In this document: positions 8,794 through 17,668 of the stretch, one piece after another
Layout: every line of letters starts with the position of its first letter
How positions within the stretch are numbered: the stretch's first letter is position 1
NCBI RefSeq assembly: GCF_001405015.1
Contig: NZ_CYZX01000002.1
Coordinates: 1 to 64,000, forward strand
Origin: Clostridium disporicum
GTDB lineage: Bacteria > Bacillota > Clostridia > Clostridiales > Clostridiaceae
DNA: 64,000 nt
Direction of reading: 5' to 3'
Position numbers and translations under genes: made by a program
Notes under the pieces: model-generated
What the model was told of the DNA's origin: nothing
Databases searched by the model: none
Seen by the model: the letters and a program-made list of their open reading frames with translations, nothing else

Positions 8794-9390
8794 ATGACGA
8801 AGAAAGCAAAAATAATATTACTTTCAATTAGTTTAGGAGTAATAATGTTAATTTCAGTAGTGCTATTTAAATTAGCTTCTGGAGGATTTCAATTTTTGAC
8901 TTATGCTACTGAGAATTACTTAGAGGTGCAACTGGAGGATTTTTTAAGTAGAGATAGTGGACAAGGTTACAATGAGAATATAACTATTATTGGGGAAAGA
9001 GATTATAATAATAGAACATTGATATTTTATGAAGCAGATTGTCAAGAAAATATAATTTTGAGTTATGAAAATAAAGGGAAATTTGGCAAGTATAATGTTT
9101 ATAATCTCGAGAGAATTGTTAAAAGTGATAATTCTATTGCTATGATAGATATTTATGAGAATAATAGAAAAAAGTATATAATACTATCTAGTTTAAATAG
9201 AGATGATTTTGATAGTATAAATATAGTGAATAAGTCAACGAATAAAATATTGGAAGAAATAGATTTAAAAAATATTTCAGAAGAAGATTTTAATATTAAT
9301 GAATTAAATGAGAAAAGTGTTGTTATAGAATATATACCAAAGTCTAATATTGAAATTAAATTAGAATTAAACAAAAAGAGTGGAAATTAA
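8794..9390 (+). CDS. Uncharacterised membrane-anchored protein
   Basis: I do not recognise this protein. It has a short basic N-terminus (MTKKAK), one hydrophobic segment at residues about 7-29 that could be an uncleaved signal anchor, and a charged extracytoplasmic domain of about 165 residues with alternating beta-like segments. There is no lipobox. A GTG at 8779 would add five residues; the ATG at 8794 is preferred because AGAGAGTGA lies about nine bases upstream and the basic-hydrophobic N-terminus begins there. Start choice is uncertain. The stop codon lies inside the bidirectional terminator shared with nadE. Confidence 0.65.
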   Translation: MTKKAKIILLSISLGVIMLISVVLFKLASGGFQFLTYATENYLEVQLEDFLSRDSGQGYNENITIIGERDYNNRTLIFYEADCQENIILSYENKGKFGKYNVYNLERIVKSDNSIAMIDIYENNRKKYIILSSLNRDDFDSINIVNKSTNKILEEIDLKNISEEDFNINELNEKSVVIEYIPKSNIEIKLELNKKSGN

Positions 9391-9404
9391 ATTCCACTCT
9401 TTTT
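9373..9404. terminator. Bidirectional terminator between convergent genes
   Basis: A perfect 13-base stem (9373-9385 with 9392-9404) and a six-base loop, A-rich on the left arm and T-rich on the right, serves both the rightward membrane protein gene and the leftward nadE gene. Confidence 0.88.
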
Positions 9405-9411
9405 CTTCTTA

Positions 9412-11316
9412 TTATTTAAATGAAGCAAATGATGCATCAGATGGCATTCTCCAATCACCTCTAGGGCTTAAAGAAATAGTTCCAACTTTTGGACCATCAG
9501 GTAATGCGCTTCGTTTAAATTGTTGAGTGAAAAATCTATATATGAATTTATCTAACCATTTTTCAATCTCTTCTTTAGAATAGTCATTTTTAAAGGCATT
9601 TTCTGCTAAGAATAATATTCTCTCTTTTGAAGAACCATGTTTTATAAAGTGATATAGGAAAAAGTCATGAAGCTCGTAAGGACCTACTATATCTTCTGTT
9701 TTTTGAGAGATATTTCCCTCGCTATCTTTAGGTAGCAATTCAGGACTTACTGGAGTATCTAAAATATCTAATAATGTTTCAGAAACATCTTTGTTAGATT
9801 CATTTTCAGCTACATACTTAACTAAATACCTTACAAGAGTTTTAGGAATTGAAGGATTTACGGAGTACATGCTCATATGATCTCCATTATAAGTACACCA
9901 ACCTAATGCTAATTCAGAAAGGTCTCCAGTACCTATAAGTAATCCACCTTCTTTATTTGCTAAATCCATAAGTATTTGAGTTCTTTCCCTAGCTTGAACA
10001 TTCTCATATGTTACATCGTGTATATCTTTATCGTGGCCTATATCTTTAAAGTGTTGAAGAGAGGCTTCAACTATGTTTATTTCTCTAAGGTCACAGTTAA
10101 GTTCCTTACATAGAGTTAAAGCATTATTATAAGTTCTATCTGTAGTTCCAAAGCCTGGCATTGTAATAGTAATAATATTTTTATTATCAATGCCAAGAAG
10201 TTTAAATGTCTTAGCAATTACTAGTAATGCTAAAGTAGAATCAAGTCCTCCGGAAATTCCTATAACAGCTTTTTTTAAGCCAACATGCTCTAGTCTTTTT
10301 GCAAGAGCTGATGATTGTATATTAAAGATTTCTTTGCATCTTTCATCGCGCTCATGAATATTTGATGGAACGAAAGGATGCTTATCTATATATCTAGTAA
10401 ATTCATTTATTTTAACATCTTTAAAAGCGAAATTAATATATTTAAATTGATGTAGTAAAAAAGATGAAGAATCTCTAAAACTTAAATTCTTTAATCTTTC
10501 AGAGTTTAATTTAAATACATCTACACAAGATGAAATAACTTCATTTTCTCTTTGGAATCTTGAGTTTTCTTCCAAGATAGATCCATTTTCAGCTATAATA
10601 AGGTGACCACTAAATAATAAATCTGTTGTAGATTCATATACACCGGCTGAAGAATAGATATAAGAAGACATACATCTAGCACTTTGGTTAGAAATTAAAG
10701 ATTTTCTGTAATCTTTCTTGCTAACTAGTTCGTTAGAGGCTGAAAGATTACCTATAATATTGGCACCAGCTAAAGAAAGATAAGAGCTAGGGGGAATAGT
10801 TACCCATAAATCTTCACAAATCTCAACTCCAAATTTATAATCTCCAGCATTAAATATTAAGTTTGTACCGAAAGGAATATCTTTTTGGAATGAAAGGTTA
10901 ACTTTTTGGTCTATTATGTTGACACCTTGAGTAAACCATCTTTTTTCATAGAATTCACTATAGTTAGGAATATATGACTTAGGAACGATACCTAAGATAT
11001 TTCCTTCAAAAATTAGATAGGCACAATTGTATAATACGTTATTATGTAAAAGTGGTGCACCTACTGCTATTAACATATCTTTATCTATGCTACTTTTCAC
11101 AATAGACTCTAAACCTTTTATAGATGCATTTATAAGTGAAGAATTTAAAAATAAATCTCCACAAGTATAAGAAGTAACGCATAATTCAGGAAATACTAAG
11201 AATTTTATATTCTTATTTTTTGCATCTTCAATACAATGACATATATTTTCTATATTATAAACTATATCTGCAACTCTAGTTTTAGGGCACGCTGCTCCGA
11301 CTTTTATAAAATCCAT
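9412..11316 (-). CDS. nadE: Glutamine-dependent NAD+ synthetase
   Basis: This enzyme makes NAD+ from deamido-NAD+, ATP and glutamine, the last step of NAD synthesis. The 634-residue protein has an N-terminal nitrilase-type glutaminase domain with the expected triad Glu44 (FPELC), Lys113 (VPKSYIPN) and Cys167 (VEICEDLW). The C-terminal synthetase domain has the pyrophosphate loop SGGLDS at 355-360. Length and architecture match two-domain NadE, so no separate ammonia-supplying subunit is needed. The start has CGGAGATG upstream on the minus strand. It is monocistronic, leftward, and convergent with the preceding gene. Confidence 0.95.
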   Translation of the reverse strand: MDFIKVGAACPKTRVADIVYNIENICHCIEDAKNKNIKFLVFPELCVTSYTCGDLFLNSSLINASIKGLESIVKSSIDKDMLIAVGAPLLHNNVLYNCAYLIFEGNILGIVPKSYIPNYSEFYEKRWFTQGVNIIDQKVNLSFQKDIPFGTNLIFNAGDYKFGVEICEDLWVTIPPSSYLSLAGANIIGNLSASNELVSKKDYRKSLISNQSARCMSSYIYSSAGVYESTTDLLFSGHLIIAENGSILEENSRFQRENEVISSCVDVFKLNSERLKNLSFRDSSSFLLHQFKYINFAFKDVKINEFTRYIDKHPFVPSNIHERDERCKEIFNIQSSALAKRLEHVGLKKAVIGISGGLDSTLALLVIAKTFKLLGIDNKNIITITMPGFGTTDRTYNNALTLCKELNCDLREINIVEASLQHFKDIGHDKDIHDVTYENVQARERTQILMDLANKEGGLLIGTGDLSELALGWCTYNGDHMSMYSVNPSIPKTLVRYLVKYVAENESNKDVSETLLDILDTPVSPELLPKDSEGNISQKTEDIVGPYELHDFFLYHFIKHGSSKERILFLAENAFKNDYSKEEIEKWLDKFIYRFFTQQFKRSALPDGPKVGTISLSPRGDWRMPSDASFASFK

Positions 11317-11643
11317 TTTATCATCTCCGTAAATAAATATTATTTAGTATTAGATTAAAAAGTTAATATAATACATATAAGACAATAATAAAAGGAAAAT
11401 GCTATAAAATCAACGAAAAGAAAAGGAAAATTAAAACTACGATATTAAATGGTTTGAAATAACTTATAAAATAATAAAAAATAACTTGCAATAAAATAAA
11501 AAATAGCATATACTGTAAGCATGAAGAATAAAATATATAAATATCAATTTATTGGAAAGTGTTATATAATAAACTTATCCACAAAGTTGTATCTATATAT
11601 TTCATGGTAAAATACTTTTATTATTAATGAAAGGGGGAGAACT
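11317..11643. other. Divergent intergenic region nadE / NfeD
   Basis: This 327-base AT-rich gap separates two divergently transcribed genes. It holds one strong rightward promoter (11486-11514). I see no clear leftward promoter for nadE, no open frame of note and no strong hairpin. Confidence 0.6.
11486..11514 (+). promoter_or_regulatory. Sigma-A promoter of the NfeD-SPFH operon
   Basis: TTGCAA (11486-11491), a 17-base spacer and TATACT (11509-11514). The leader would be about 120 bases. Confidence 0.65.
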
Positions 11644-12072
11644 ATGTTAGATGTTATTATTTGGTTAGTAGTAGCAGTTGTCGCAATAATAGTTGATATA
11701 GTTACAAGTAGTTTTATATTTATGTGGTTTTCAATAGGAGCATTAGTAGCAATAATTTTATCATTCTTTGGCATAAGTATGGCTTTGCAGTTTATAGTAT
11801 TCTTGATAACGGGAATAGTTTTAATTGCTGTGGGGTATCCTTGGGCTAAGAAGAAATTTAAGGTAGAAAAAAATCATACACTTACTATGGAACAAGCATA
11901 TATAGGAAGAGTTATGAAAGCAAATGAAGATATAGTTGAAAAATCTAAGATTAAAGTAGATGGAATATATTGGACAGCATATAACAAAGGAAAGAAGATA
12001 AGTAAGGACGATCAATTCGTTATAGTAGGAATAGAAGGTAATAAATTAATAGTTGAATTAAAGGAGAATTAG
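11644..12072 (+). CDS. NfeD-family membrane protein
   Basis: This 142-residue protein has two to three hydrophobic segments in residues 1-65 (LVVAVVAIIVDIVTSSF, IVFLITGIVLIAVG) and a C-terminal soluble OB-fold-like domain of about 70 residues beginning near MEQAYIGRV. That is the short NfeD class, which partners SPFH (stomatin/prohibitin-like) proteins in membrane microdomains. The adjacent SPFH gene begins one base after this stop, so the pair is almost certainly co-translated and functionally coupled. GGGGGAG precedes the ATG. Confidence 0.88.
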   Translation: MLDVIIWLVVAVVAIIVDIVTSSFIFMWFSIGALVAIILSFFGISMALQFIVFLITGIVLIAVGYPWAKKKFKVEKNHTLTMEQAYIGRVMKANEDIVEKSKIKVDGIYWTAYNKGKKISKDDQFVIVGIEGNKLIVELKEN

Positions 12073-12073
12073 T

Positions 12074-13018
12074 ATGATTAAATTAATTGTTATTGGAGTT
12101 TTATTACTAATAGTATTATTAGTATTACTATCATCTATTAAGGTAGTAAACACAGGTTATTTATACGTAGTAGAAAGATTGGGGCAATTTCATAGAATTT
12201 TAGAACCAGGTTGGCACTTTATGATTCCTGGAGTAGATTTTGTAAGAAAAAAGGTATCAACTAAACAACAAATTTTAGATGTACCACCTCAATCAGTTAT
12301 CACAAAGGATAATGTTAAAATTTCTGTAGATAATGTTATTTTCTATAAGATGTTAAATGCAAGGGATGCTGTATATAATATAGAAGATTTTAAATCAGGT
12401 ATAGTTTACTCAGCAACAACTAATATGAGAAATATCATTGGTAACATGACTTTAGATGAAGTATTATCAGGAAGAGATAAGATAAATTCAGATCTTTTAA
12501 GTATAATTGATGAAGTTACAGATGCGTATGGTATTAAAATTCTATCAGTTGAAATTAAAAATATAATTCCACCAGCTGAAATACAACAAGCGATGGAAAA
12601 ACAAATGAAGGCTGAAAGAGATAAGAGAGCAGCTATTCTTGAAGCCGAAGGGCAAAGACAATCTCAAATTGAAAGAGCTGAAGGGGAAAAGCAAGCTAAG
12701 ATTTTATCAGCAGAAGCTGAAAAACAAGCTAATATAAGAAGAGCAGAAGGTTTAAGAGAGTCTCAATTATTAGAAGCTGAAGGTAAAGCTAAGGCTATAG
12801 AACAAATAGCTATTGCTGAGGCAGAAGCTATCAGAAAAGTTAACCAAGCAATTATTGAATCAGGTACAAATGAAACAGTTATAGCATTAAAACAAGTAGA
12901 AGCTCTTAAAGAAATGGCAAATAATCCAGCTAACAAGTTAATTTTACCTAATGAGACATTATCATCTTTAGGAAGCATTGCTGCTATAGGAGAAATGTTA
13001 AAAGGTAATAACGAATAA
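12074..13018 (+). CDS. SPFH/Band 7 (stomatin-like) membrane protein
   Basis: This 314-residue protein has an N-terminal membrane anchor (residues about 2-22), then a Band 7 domain (VNTGYLYVVERLGQFHRIL to about 190), then a long Ala/Glu/Lys/Gln-rich coiled coil with repeats such as EAEGQRQ, RAEGEKQ, SAEAEKQ and RRAEGLRE, and a Gly-rich C-terminal tail. This is the QmcA/stomatin class, thought to oligomerise and organise membrane microdomains or control membrane proteolysis. The upstream NfeD-type gene is its usual partner. Confidence 0.9.
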   Translation: MIKLIVIGVLLLIVLLVLLSSIKVVNTGYLYVVERLGQFHRILEPGWHFMIPGVDFVRKKVSTKQQILDVPPQSVITKDNVKISVDNVIFYKMLNARDAVYNIEDFKSGIVYSATTNMRNIIGNMTLDEVLSGRDKINSDLLSIIDEVTDAYGIKILSVEIKNIIPPAEIQQAMEKQMKAERDKRAAILEAEGQRQSQIERAEGEKQAKILSAEAEKQANIRRAEGLRESQLLEAEGKAKAIEQIAIAEAEAIRKVNQAIIESGTNETVIALKQVEALKEMANNPANKLILPNETLSSLGSIAAIGEMLKGNNE

Positions 13019-13069
13019 AAGTAAAGAAATAAGGAAATATTATAAATAGCCCAACAGGGTTACGTAGGA

Positions 13070-13109
13070 AGAGTTGTCGTATGAATTTTCATATGGCAAT
13101 TCTTTTTTT
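13070..13109 (+). terminator. Intrinsic terminator after the NfeD-SPFH operon
   Basis: A 16-base stem (13070-13085 with 13088-13103, three G-U pairs) runs into a seven-T tract. Confidence 0.85.
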
Positions 13110-13193
13110 GTATAATTTTGATTATTAATTGACATAAGAAGGAGAACTACTATGATATAATAGAGTTAATGAAAGAAAATAGTGGAGGTTAAT

Positions 13194-13574
13194 ATGTTTT
13201 TTATTGGAATATTTGGAGTTGATAATAAAGAAAGAGTAATAAATGAAAGTCAGAATATATACTGTAAAGGATGTAATAAGTACGAATTAGGGAAAGTTAT
13301 TAAAAAGTATAGCTTTTTTCATTTCTTCTTCATTCCACTATTTAAGTGGAATGAAAAATATTATGTTATTTATAATGAGTGTAATCATATTTATGGTATA
13401 TCAAAAGAAAAAGGTAAACGTATAGAAGGTGGTGAGAAAATAGAGATAAATTATTGGGATTTAAAAGACTTAGATGGATATAGTTATAATGGTGGTAATA
13501 TATGTATTAATTGTGGAAGAAAAATAGAAGAAGGTTTTGTATTTTGTCAATATTGTGGTGAAAAATTAAAATAG
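13194..13574 (+). CDS. Small zinc-ribbon protein
   Basis: This 126-residue protein of unknown function has cysteine pairs near both ends: CKGC near residue 25 (with a later CNH that could complete a site) and a C-terminal zinc ribbon CINCGRKIEEGFVFCQYCG. The middle has an aromatic patch (FFHFFFIPLFKW) that could be a short membrane-associated segment. The frame opens at GTG 13182, but GGAGG at 13184-13188 lies five bases before the ATG at 13194, which is chosen. Related zinc-ribbon proteins are common and mostly uncharacterised in clostridia. Confidence 0.75.
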   Translation: MFFIGIFGVDNKERVINESQNIYCKGCNKYELGKVIKKYSFFHFFFIPLFKWNEKYYVIYNECNHIYGISKEKGKRIEGGEKIEINYWDLKDLDGYSYNGGNICINCGRKIEEGFVFCQYCGEKLK

Positions 13575-13621
13575 AATTTTGAAGTGATTGTCAAGTTTAA
13601 TTACATAATAAGTAAAAAATT

Positions 13622-13649
13622 TTGACTATATCAAAAAAACATATATAAT
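13622..13649 (+). promoter_or_regulatory. Promoter of the SEC-C protein gene
   Basis: TTGACT (13622-13627), a 16-base spacer and TATAAT (13644-13649), about 48 bases before the start codon. Confidence 0.65.
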
Positions 13650-13696
13650 TGTATATGTGATTTTTCAGAATATGATATGAGGTGACTTAATATAAT

Positions 13697-14824
13697 ATGG
13701 CAGATAATAATAAAATACAAGAAGAAATAATAAAGGCAGATATTAAAGCGGTAGAGAGACTGTGGAAAAATAGCATTCAAGATAACTTATTGGAGTCTTT
13801 ATTAGAAAAAATGACAAAGGAAGAATTAGTTAAAGTTGCTAAAAAGTATTCCATTAAAGGACTAACATCTTTAAAGAAAGCAGATGTTGTTGAAAGAATA
13901 AAAAATGGTATTTTAGAAAAATATGAACAAGCTTTAGATGTTATCGATGAAGATACTTTAAAATTTATTGAAGAGTTAATAGAGAATAATGGACAAAAAT
14001 TATATAGCTGTAATGATATAATATATTCAAATTATTTAAGAAATAGAGGATTAGTATTTACAGGAACTGTAGATGACGAACTTTTTGTAATATTACCAAA
14101 AGAACTTATAGAATTATTTAAAGAAAAAATAAATAAAGAGTTATATCAAAAAGCTAGACTAAATAGAGAGATAATAAGAGCTATAGCAGGGATGATATAT
14201 TATTATGGAGTTATGGATATAACTTCTATTAAGGAAAATTTAGAAAGAGTATTCGTATGTGAATTTGATTTAGGTTTTATAAAGACTATAGCGCTAACTG
14301 GGGAAGAATTAGGATATGATTATGTGGTTGATGAGGAAGTCTTATACCATATAGATGTTGAAGATGTTGAAAAATTAATAAAAGATCAAAGTTTATGTCA
14401 GAATGATTATTATAAATTTGATAAGAAAAGTTTAATTAAGGCTGGTGAACCAGATTTTATTGAAGAAAATAAACAGGCTGAAAAACTAAAAAAAGTTTTT
14501 AGAGAATTATTTGTTATAGATAATAATATTTTAAGAGAAGAAATGGATTCATTCATAATAGCTATCAAGAATGAAATGTCAAAAGATGAAGCTATAGAAG
14601 CTTTCTTAGAAGCTTACGAAATTGAATCTGATGAAGAAAAAGATATTTTTAAACATGAATTAGATGTTTTTGCTAGAAGTATTAGAAGATGGACTCTAAA
14701 AGGAAATAATGAAAACGAGATAAAGAAGAATGAGCAAAGAGTAGTTAATGAAGTTAAAATTGGAAGAAATGATCCTTGTATTTGTGGAAGTGGTAAGAAG
14801 TACAAAAAGTGTTGTGGAAAATAA
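13697..14824 (+). CDS. SEC-C motif protein with Rho-N-like domain
   Basis: This 375-residue protein is soluble and acidic. Near residues 35-75 (MTKEELVKVAKKYSIKGL, then KKADVVERI) it carries a helix-turn-helix-like segment resembling the Rho N-terminal/SAP fold, which may bind nucleic acid. The last 20 residues are a SEC-C zinc motif, GRNDPCICGSGKKYKKCC, as found at the end of SecA and in many proteins of unknown function. The middle is helical and unrecognised. Being zinc-bound and nucleic-acid- or ribosome-associated is an inference. It precedes a small membrane protein by about 14 bases. Confidence 0.8.
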   Translation: MADNNKIQEEIIKADIKAVERLWKNSIQDNLLESLLEKMTKEELVKVAKKYSIKGLTSLKKADVVERIKNGILEKYEQALDVIDEDTLKFIEELIENNGQKLYSCNDIIYSNYLRNRGLVFTGTVDDELFVILPKELIELFKEKINKELYQKARLNREIIRAIAGMIYYYGVMDITSIKENLERVFVCEFDLGFIKTIALTGEELGYDYVVDEEVLYHIDVEDVEKLIKDQSLCQNDYYKFDKKSLIKAGEPDFIEENKQAEKLKKVFRELFVIDNNILREEMDSFIIAIKNEMSKDEAIEAFLEAYEIESDEEKDIFKHELDVFARSIRRWTLKGNNENEIKKNEQRVVNEVKIGRNDPCICGSGKKYKKCCGK

Positions 14825-14838
14825 TGAGGTTATAAATT

Positions 14839-15168
14839 ATGTTCAATATGGCCATTATAGTAATTGGAATAATTGAGTTTTGTATAGGTGTAACCATAAG
14901 TGTTTTTTCAAAATCTAAAAAGATAAATGGATTTATCAAATTTCTTTATGATTTTGAAGATGAAGAAGGAAAGATTCAATCAATATTAAATAAATGGATA
15001 GGTGAGAATTATGGTATTGTGGGAAGTATGTATGTATTTCTTGCAAGTATAGCTATAGCATTTAATGTAGATTGGTTTATGTTAATCTTAGAAATATCAA
15101 TAGTAGAATTTTTAAGTTATAAAAGGATAAATAAAGGAATTAAAGATATAATAAAGGATTCACAATAG
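14839..15168 (+). CDS. Small uncharacterised membrane protein
   Basis: This 109-residue protein has an N-terminal hydrophobic segment (MAIIVIGIIEFCIGVTISVF), a charged central stretch and a second hydrophobic region of one or two segments (MYVFLASIAIAFNVDWFMLILEISIVEF), then a basic tail. The pattern recalls DUF3784-type small membrane proteins, but I cannot confirm the family. It probably shares a transcript with the SEC-C gene 14 bases upstream. Its stop overlaps a hairpin. Confidence 0.65.
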   Translation: MFNMAIIVIGIIEFCIGVTISVFSKSKKINGFIKFLYDFEDEEGKIQSILNKWIGENYGIVGSMYVFLASIAIAFNVDWFMLILEISIVEFLSYKRINKGIKDIIKDSQ

Positions 15169-15190
15169 GTATTATACTTATTGTGAATTT
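15159..15190 (+). terminator. Weak terminator-like hairpin
   Basis: TTCACAATA (15159-15167) pairs with TATTGTGAA (15179-15187), followed only by TTT. The short U-tract makes it a weak or leaky terminator before the TPR gene. Confidence 0.4.
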
Positions 15191-15211
15191 TGCTATAGGA
15201 AGTGGTTAGCG

Positions 15212-16129
15212 TTGGATAAGTCGTATTTGTTTAATAATTATATAAGTATAGCTAGAGGTTTTTTAGCTGAAAAGAATAATATGAAAGCATTGAAATTTCT
15301 TAAGAAGGCTTATGAATGTGAAGAAGGAAAAGAAGATGTAGAATTAATTTTAGATATAGCACTTTTATATGATAAGCTTGGTAATCCTGTACTATCTAAG
15401 AAAATGTACAAAGAGGTTTTGAATATAGATGAAAATGAAGCTAGAGCATACTATGGAATTGGAGTACTTTATGATGAAAGTGAAAATTTTATAGAAGCTA
15501 TAAAATATTATAAAAAGACAATTTCTATTGATGAGAATTATGATAAAGCATATTTCTTTTTGGCTAATTGTTATGATGAGATTGGAGAAAAAGAGAAAGC
15601 GATAGATTGCTATAAAAAAGTAATAAATTTAAATCCAGAAGATTTATGGGCAAATGCGAATTTAGCCTGTATATATGATGAAATCGGAGAAAACAAATTA
15701 GCACTAAAATATATGATGAATGCTTTGGAGATAGCACCAAATCATTTTAGAATACTATTTAATATGGGAGTGTTCATGGCCAAGTGTGGAGATGAAGAGA
15801 AAGCTAAAGAGTTTTATAAAAAATCTATTTTAGAAAACAGTAAATTTCCATATAGCTATTTAAATTATGCAGTATTATATAGAGAGAAGAATAAATTTAA
15901 AGAGGCTATTGATATTATAAGTGAAGGAATAAAAGAAAATCCGAAACAAGGTTTTTTATATTATAATAGAGCATGCTTTTATGTTAATTTAAAAGAATAT
16001 GATAAAGCTTTTGAAGATTTACATATGTCTATAAAGCTTGATGAAATTTTTGAAGAATACATGAGAAATGATGAAGAATTAAATCCAATAAGAACGCTAA
16101 ATAAGTATATACAGTTATATGGAGATTAA
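15212..16129 (+). CDS. Tetratricopeptide repeat protein
   Basis: This 305-residue cytoplasmic protein is made almost entirely of TPR units of about 34 residues. Seven or so can be seen, with the repeating A-x-x-x-x-G/A-x-x-Y and A-x-x-x-Y-x-K-A pattern (ARAYYGIGVLYDE, DKAYFFLANCYDE, LWANANLACIYDE, SYLNYAVLYREK). TPR proteins are protein-binding scaffolds, and no catalytic domain accompanies these. The start is TTG at 15212, with AGGAAGTGG about eight bases upstream. Partner unknown. Confidence 0.85.
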   Translation: MDKSYLFNNYISIARGFLAEKNNMKALKFLKKAYECEEGKEDVELILDIALLYDKLGNPVLSKKMYKEVLNIDENEARAYYGIGVLYDESENFIEAIKYYKKTISIDENYDKAYFFLANCYDEIGEKEKAIDCYKKVINLNPEDLWANANLACIYDEIGENKLALKYMMNALEIAPNHFRILFNMGVFMAKCGDEEKAKEFYKKSILENSKFPYSYLNYAVLYREKNKFKEAIDIISEGIKENPKQGFLYYNRACFYVNLKEYDKAFEDLHMSIKLDEIFEEYMRNDEELNPIRTLNKYIQLYGD

Positions 16130-16187
16130 GGTAATACTTATATAGTGTATATATAAAATAAATATTATAAAAGAATTGTAGAAAAAA

Positions 16188-16200
16188 ATCAAAATTTGAT
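16188..16200. promoter_or_regulatory. Candidate autoregulatory operator of the MarR gene
   Basis: ATCAAA-A-TTTGAT is a perfect palindrome whose last base begins the -35 hexamer of the MarR gene. MarR proteins commonly repress themselves through such sites. Confidence 0.4.
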
Positions 16201-16228
16201 TGAAAGTTTAACTAATATTTATTATTAT
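16200..16228 (+). promoter_or_regulatory. Promoter of the MarR-family gene
   Basis: TTGAAA (16200-16205), a 17-base spacer and TATTAT (16223-16228). Confidence 0.55.
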
Positions 16229-16264
16229 TAGAATAGGATTAGTAATTAAGTAGGAGTGAAATTG

Positions 16265-16726
16265 ATGACTAATAGAAGTGAATCAGAAAGCGTACTGAAT
16301 AAATTATTAGTTCAGTTGTTTAGAGATATTTTAGATATTGAAGAAAAGTGGTTACAAAATAGTGAATTTTCGGATCTTTCGGTGACAGAAATTCATGTCA
16401 TTGAAGCAATATCTTTAGATAAAGAAAGAACTATGAGTGAAGTAGCTTATGATTTAAGCATTACCGTTGGGACTTTAACTACAGCTATAAATAAACTTGT
16501 AAAAAAGGGATATGTAGATAGAAGAAGAATTGAAGAAGATAGAAGAGTTGTATTAGTTATGTTGACTGATAAAGGGAAAGAAGTATTTAAGTATCATGAA
16601 GAATTTCATAATGACATGGTAAAATGCACTATTGATAGTTTCTCTAAAGAAGAGGAGATAGTTTTAGTATCGGCATTAAAGAGAGTATCTGAATTCTTTG
16701 AAGAAAAATACCATCTTATAAAATAA
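16265..16726 (+). CDS. MarR-family transcriptional regulator
   Basis: This 153-residue winged-helix regulator has the recognition region MSEVAYDLSITVGTLTTAINKLVKKGYVDRRR followed by the wing EEDRRVVLVMLTDKGKE. The helix order and the DxRxxxVxLTxKG wing are those of MarR. It resembles FabT-like clostridial members, but no fatty-acid synthesis gene is adjacent, so no target can be assigned. The frame opens at GTG 16256; the ATG at 16265, eight bases after AGGAG, is chosen. The gene is monocistronic between its own promoter and terminator. Confidence 0.88.
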   Translation: MTNRSESESVLNKLLVQLFRDILDIEEKWLQNSEFSDLSVTEIHVIEAISLDKERTMSEVAYDLSITVGTLTTAINKLVKKGYVDRRRIEEDRRVVLVMLTDKGKEVFKYHEEFHNDMVKCTIDSFSKEEEIVLVSALKRVSEFFEEKYHLIK

Positions 16727-16735
16727 TAAGTGTTT

Positions 16736-16767
16736 AAATAGACATCTGATTTGATGTCTATTTTTTT
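16736..16767 (+). terminator. Intrinsic terminator of the MarR gene
   Basis: AAATAGACATC (16736-16746) pairs with GATGTCTATTT (16753-16763), followed by further T. Confidence 0.88.
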
Positions 16768-16867
16768 ATAATTAAGATAACTTAATATGAAAAATGAATA
16801 AATATATGCTTAATGTTGAATCATATTTATATAATATTAAAATTGTAAATTATTACGAGGTGAAGAA

Positions 16868-17452
16868 ATGTGGCAAGATGTACTTATGATAATAGCGATA
16901 GGGTTATCTGTATATAGTATATATGATTTTGGTTCTATGATAATTAAAAAGATTATAAATAATACAAAAATATCTAAAAAGATATATAGTTTTAAAGGTA
17001 AAATTAGATATTATCCTTTACTTGGATTAATTATATTTATGAGTAATTTAATTGGATTAACCAAAAAAAGTGATGAGGAAATAATTATTAGTAAATATAT
17101 GTTAAGTGTAATGGTACAGAAACTTTATAGTAAATCTGGAACTTTAAATAAGCTGACTATAGGTATTTTGAGTCTTTTTTTAATAATAAATTTTATTTTA
17201 AGTATACTTGTAAAACCTATTATGTATGAAGAAGGAATTGTATGTTATGATGGAAATTTTTTATCATGGGATAAGATAAAATCAATAACTACCGTACAAA
17301 ATCAGATAGGTAGTAGAAAGTTTATAGTTATTAATACGGCTAACAAAGAAATATACCTTAGAGTAGCTAATAGTGAGAGTAATAAAGTAAAAGAAATAAT
17401 ATTTAATAAAACTGGTATAGTAAATAAGGAAATAGTAACAGAATTTAATTAG
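16868..17452 (+). CDS. Membrane protein with C-terminal PH-like domain
   Basis: This 194-residue protein of unknown function has membrane segments near residues 3-20, 45-60 and 100-117. After the last segment comes a soluble domain with MYEEGIVCYDGNFLSWDKIKSI and later KFIVINTANKEIYLRV. That arrangement, a membrane region followed by a strand-rich domain with a conserved Gly-Ile and Trp, resembles bacterial PH-like or DUF5673-type membrane proteins. The assignment is from pattern only. GAGGTG precedes the ATG. It is a single gene ending in a strong hairpin. Confidence 0.65.
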   Translation: MWQDVLMIIAIGLSVYSIYDFGSMIIKKIINNTKISKKIYSFKGKIRYYPLLGLIIFMSNLIGLTKKSDEEIIISKYMLSVMVQKLYSKSGTLNKLTIGILSLFLIINFILSILVKPIMYEEGIVCYDGNFLSWDKIKSITTVQNQIGSRKFIVINTANKEIYLRVANSESNKVKEIIFNKTGIVNKEIVTEFN

Positions 17453-17467
17453 GATTGATAATACATA

Positions 17468-17510
17468 CACAAAAGCAATTGTTATCTATATAACAATTGC
17501 TTTTGTGCTT
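17468..17510 (+). terminator. Strong 18-base hairpin terminator
   Basis: A perfect 18-base stem (17468-17485 with 17490-17507) with a four-base loop; the 3' side is T-rich (TTTTGTGCTTT). Confidence 0.75.
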
Positions 17511-17626
17511 TAAAAGTAAAAAAAGGATAAAAAGGAAATAATGAATAAAAATATCTGTAAATATAAAGGTTTTACAAGGGGGAGAAGTATTTAAAAATAA
17601 AATTCAAAAATTACCATAAAAAAAGA

Positions 17627-17655
17627 TTGACAAAAAATAAACAATAGAATAAAAT
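17627..17655 (+). promoter_or_regulatory. Sigma-A promoter of adhE
   Basis: TTGACA (17627-17632), a 17-base spacer and TAAAAT (17650-17655) are near consensus. The start site would be about 17662. Confidence 0.8.
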
Positions 17656-17668
17656 AAAGACATAGGAG

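Noticed and set aside
12640..12860. Repeats in the SPFH gene that look like tandem DNA repeats
   Set aside because: They encode the Ala/Glu/Lys/Gln coiled coil normal for this family; DNA similarity follows from protein repetition.
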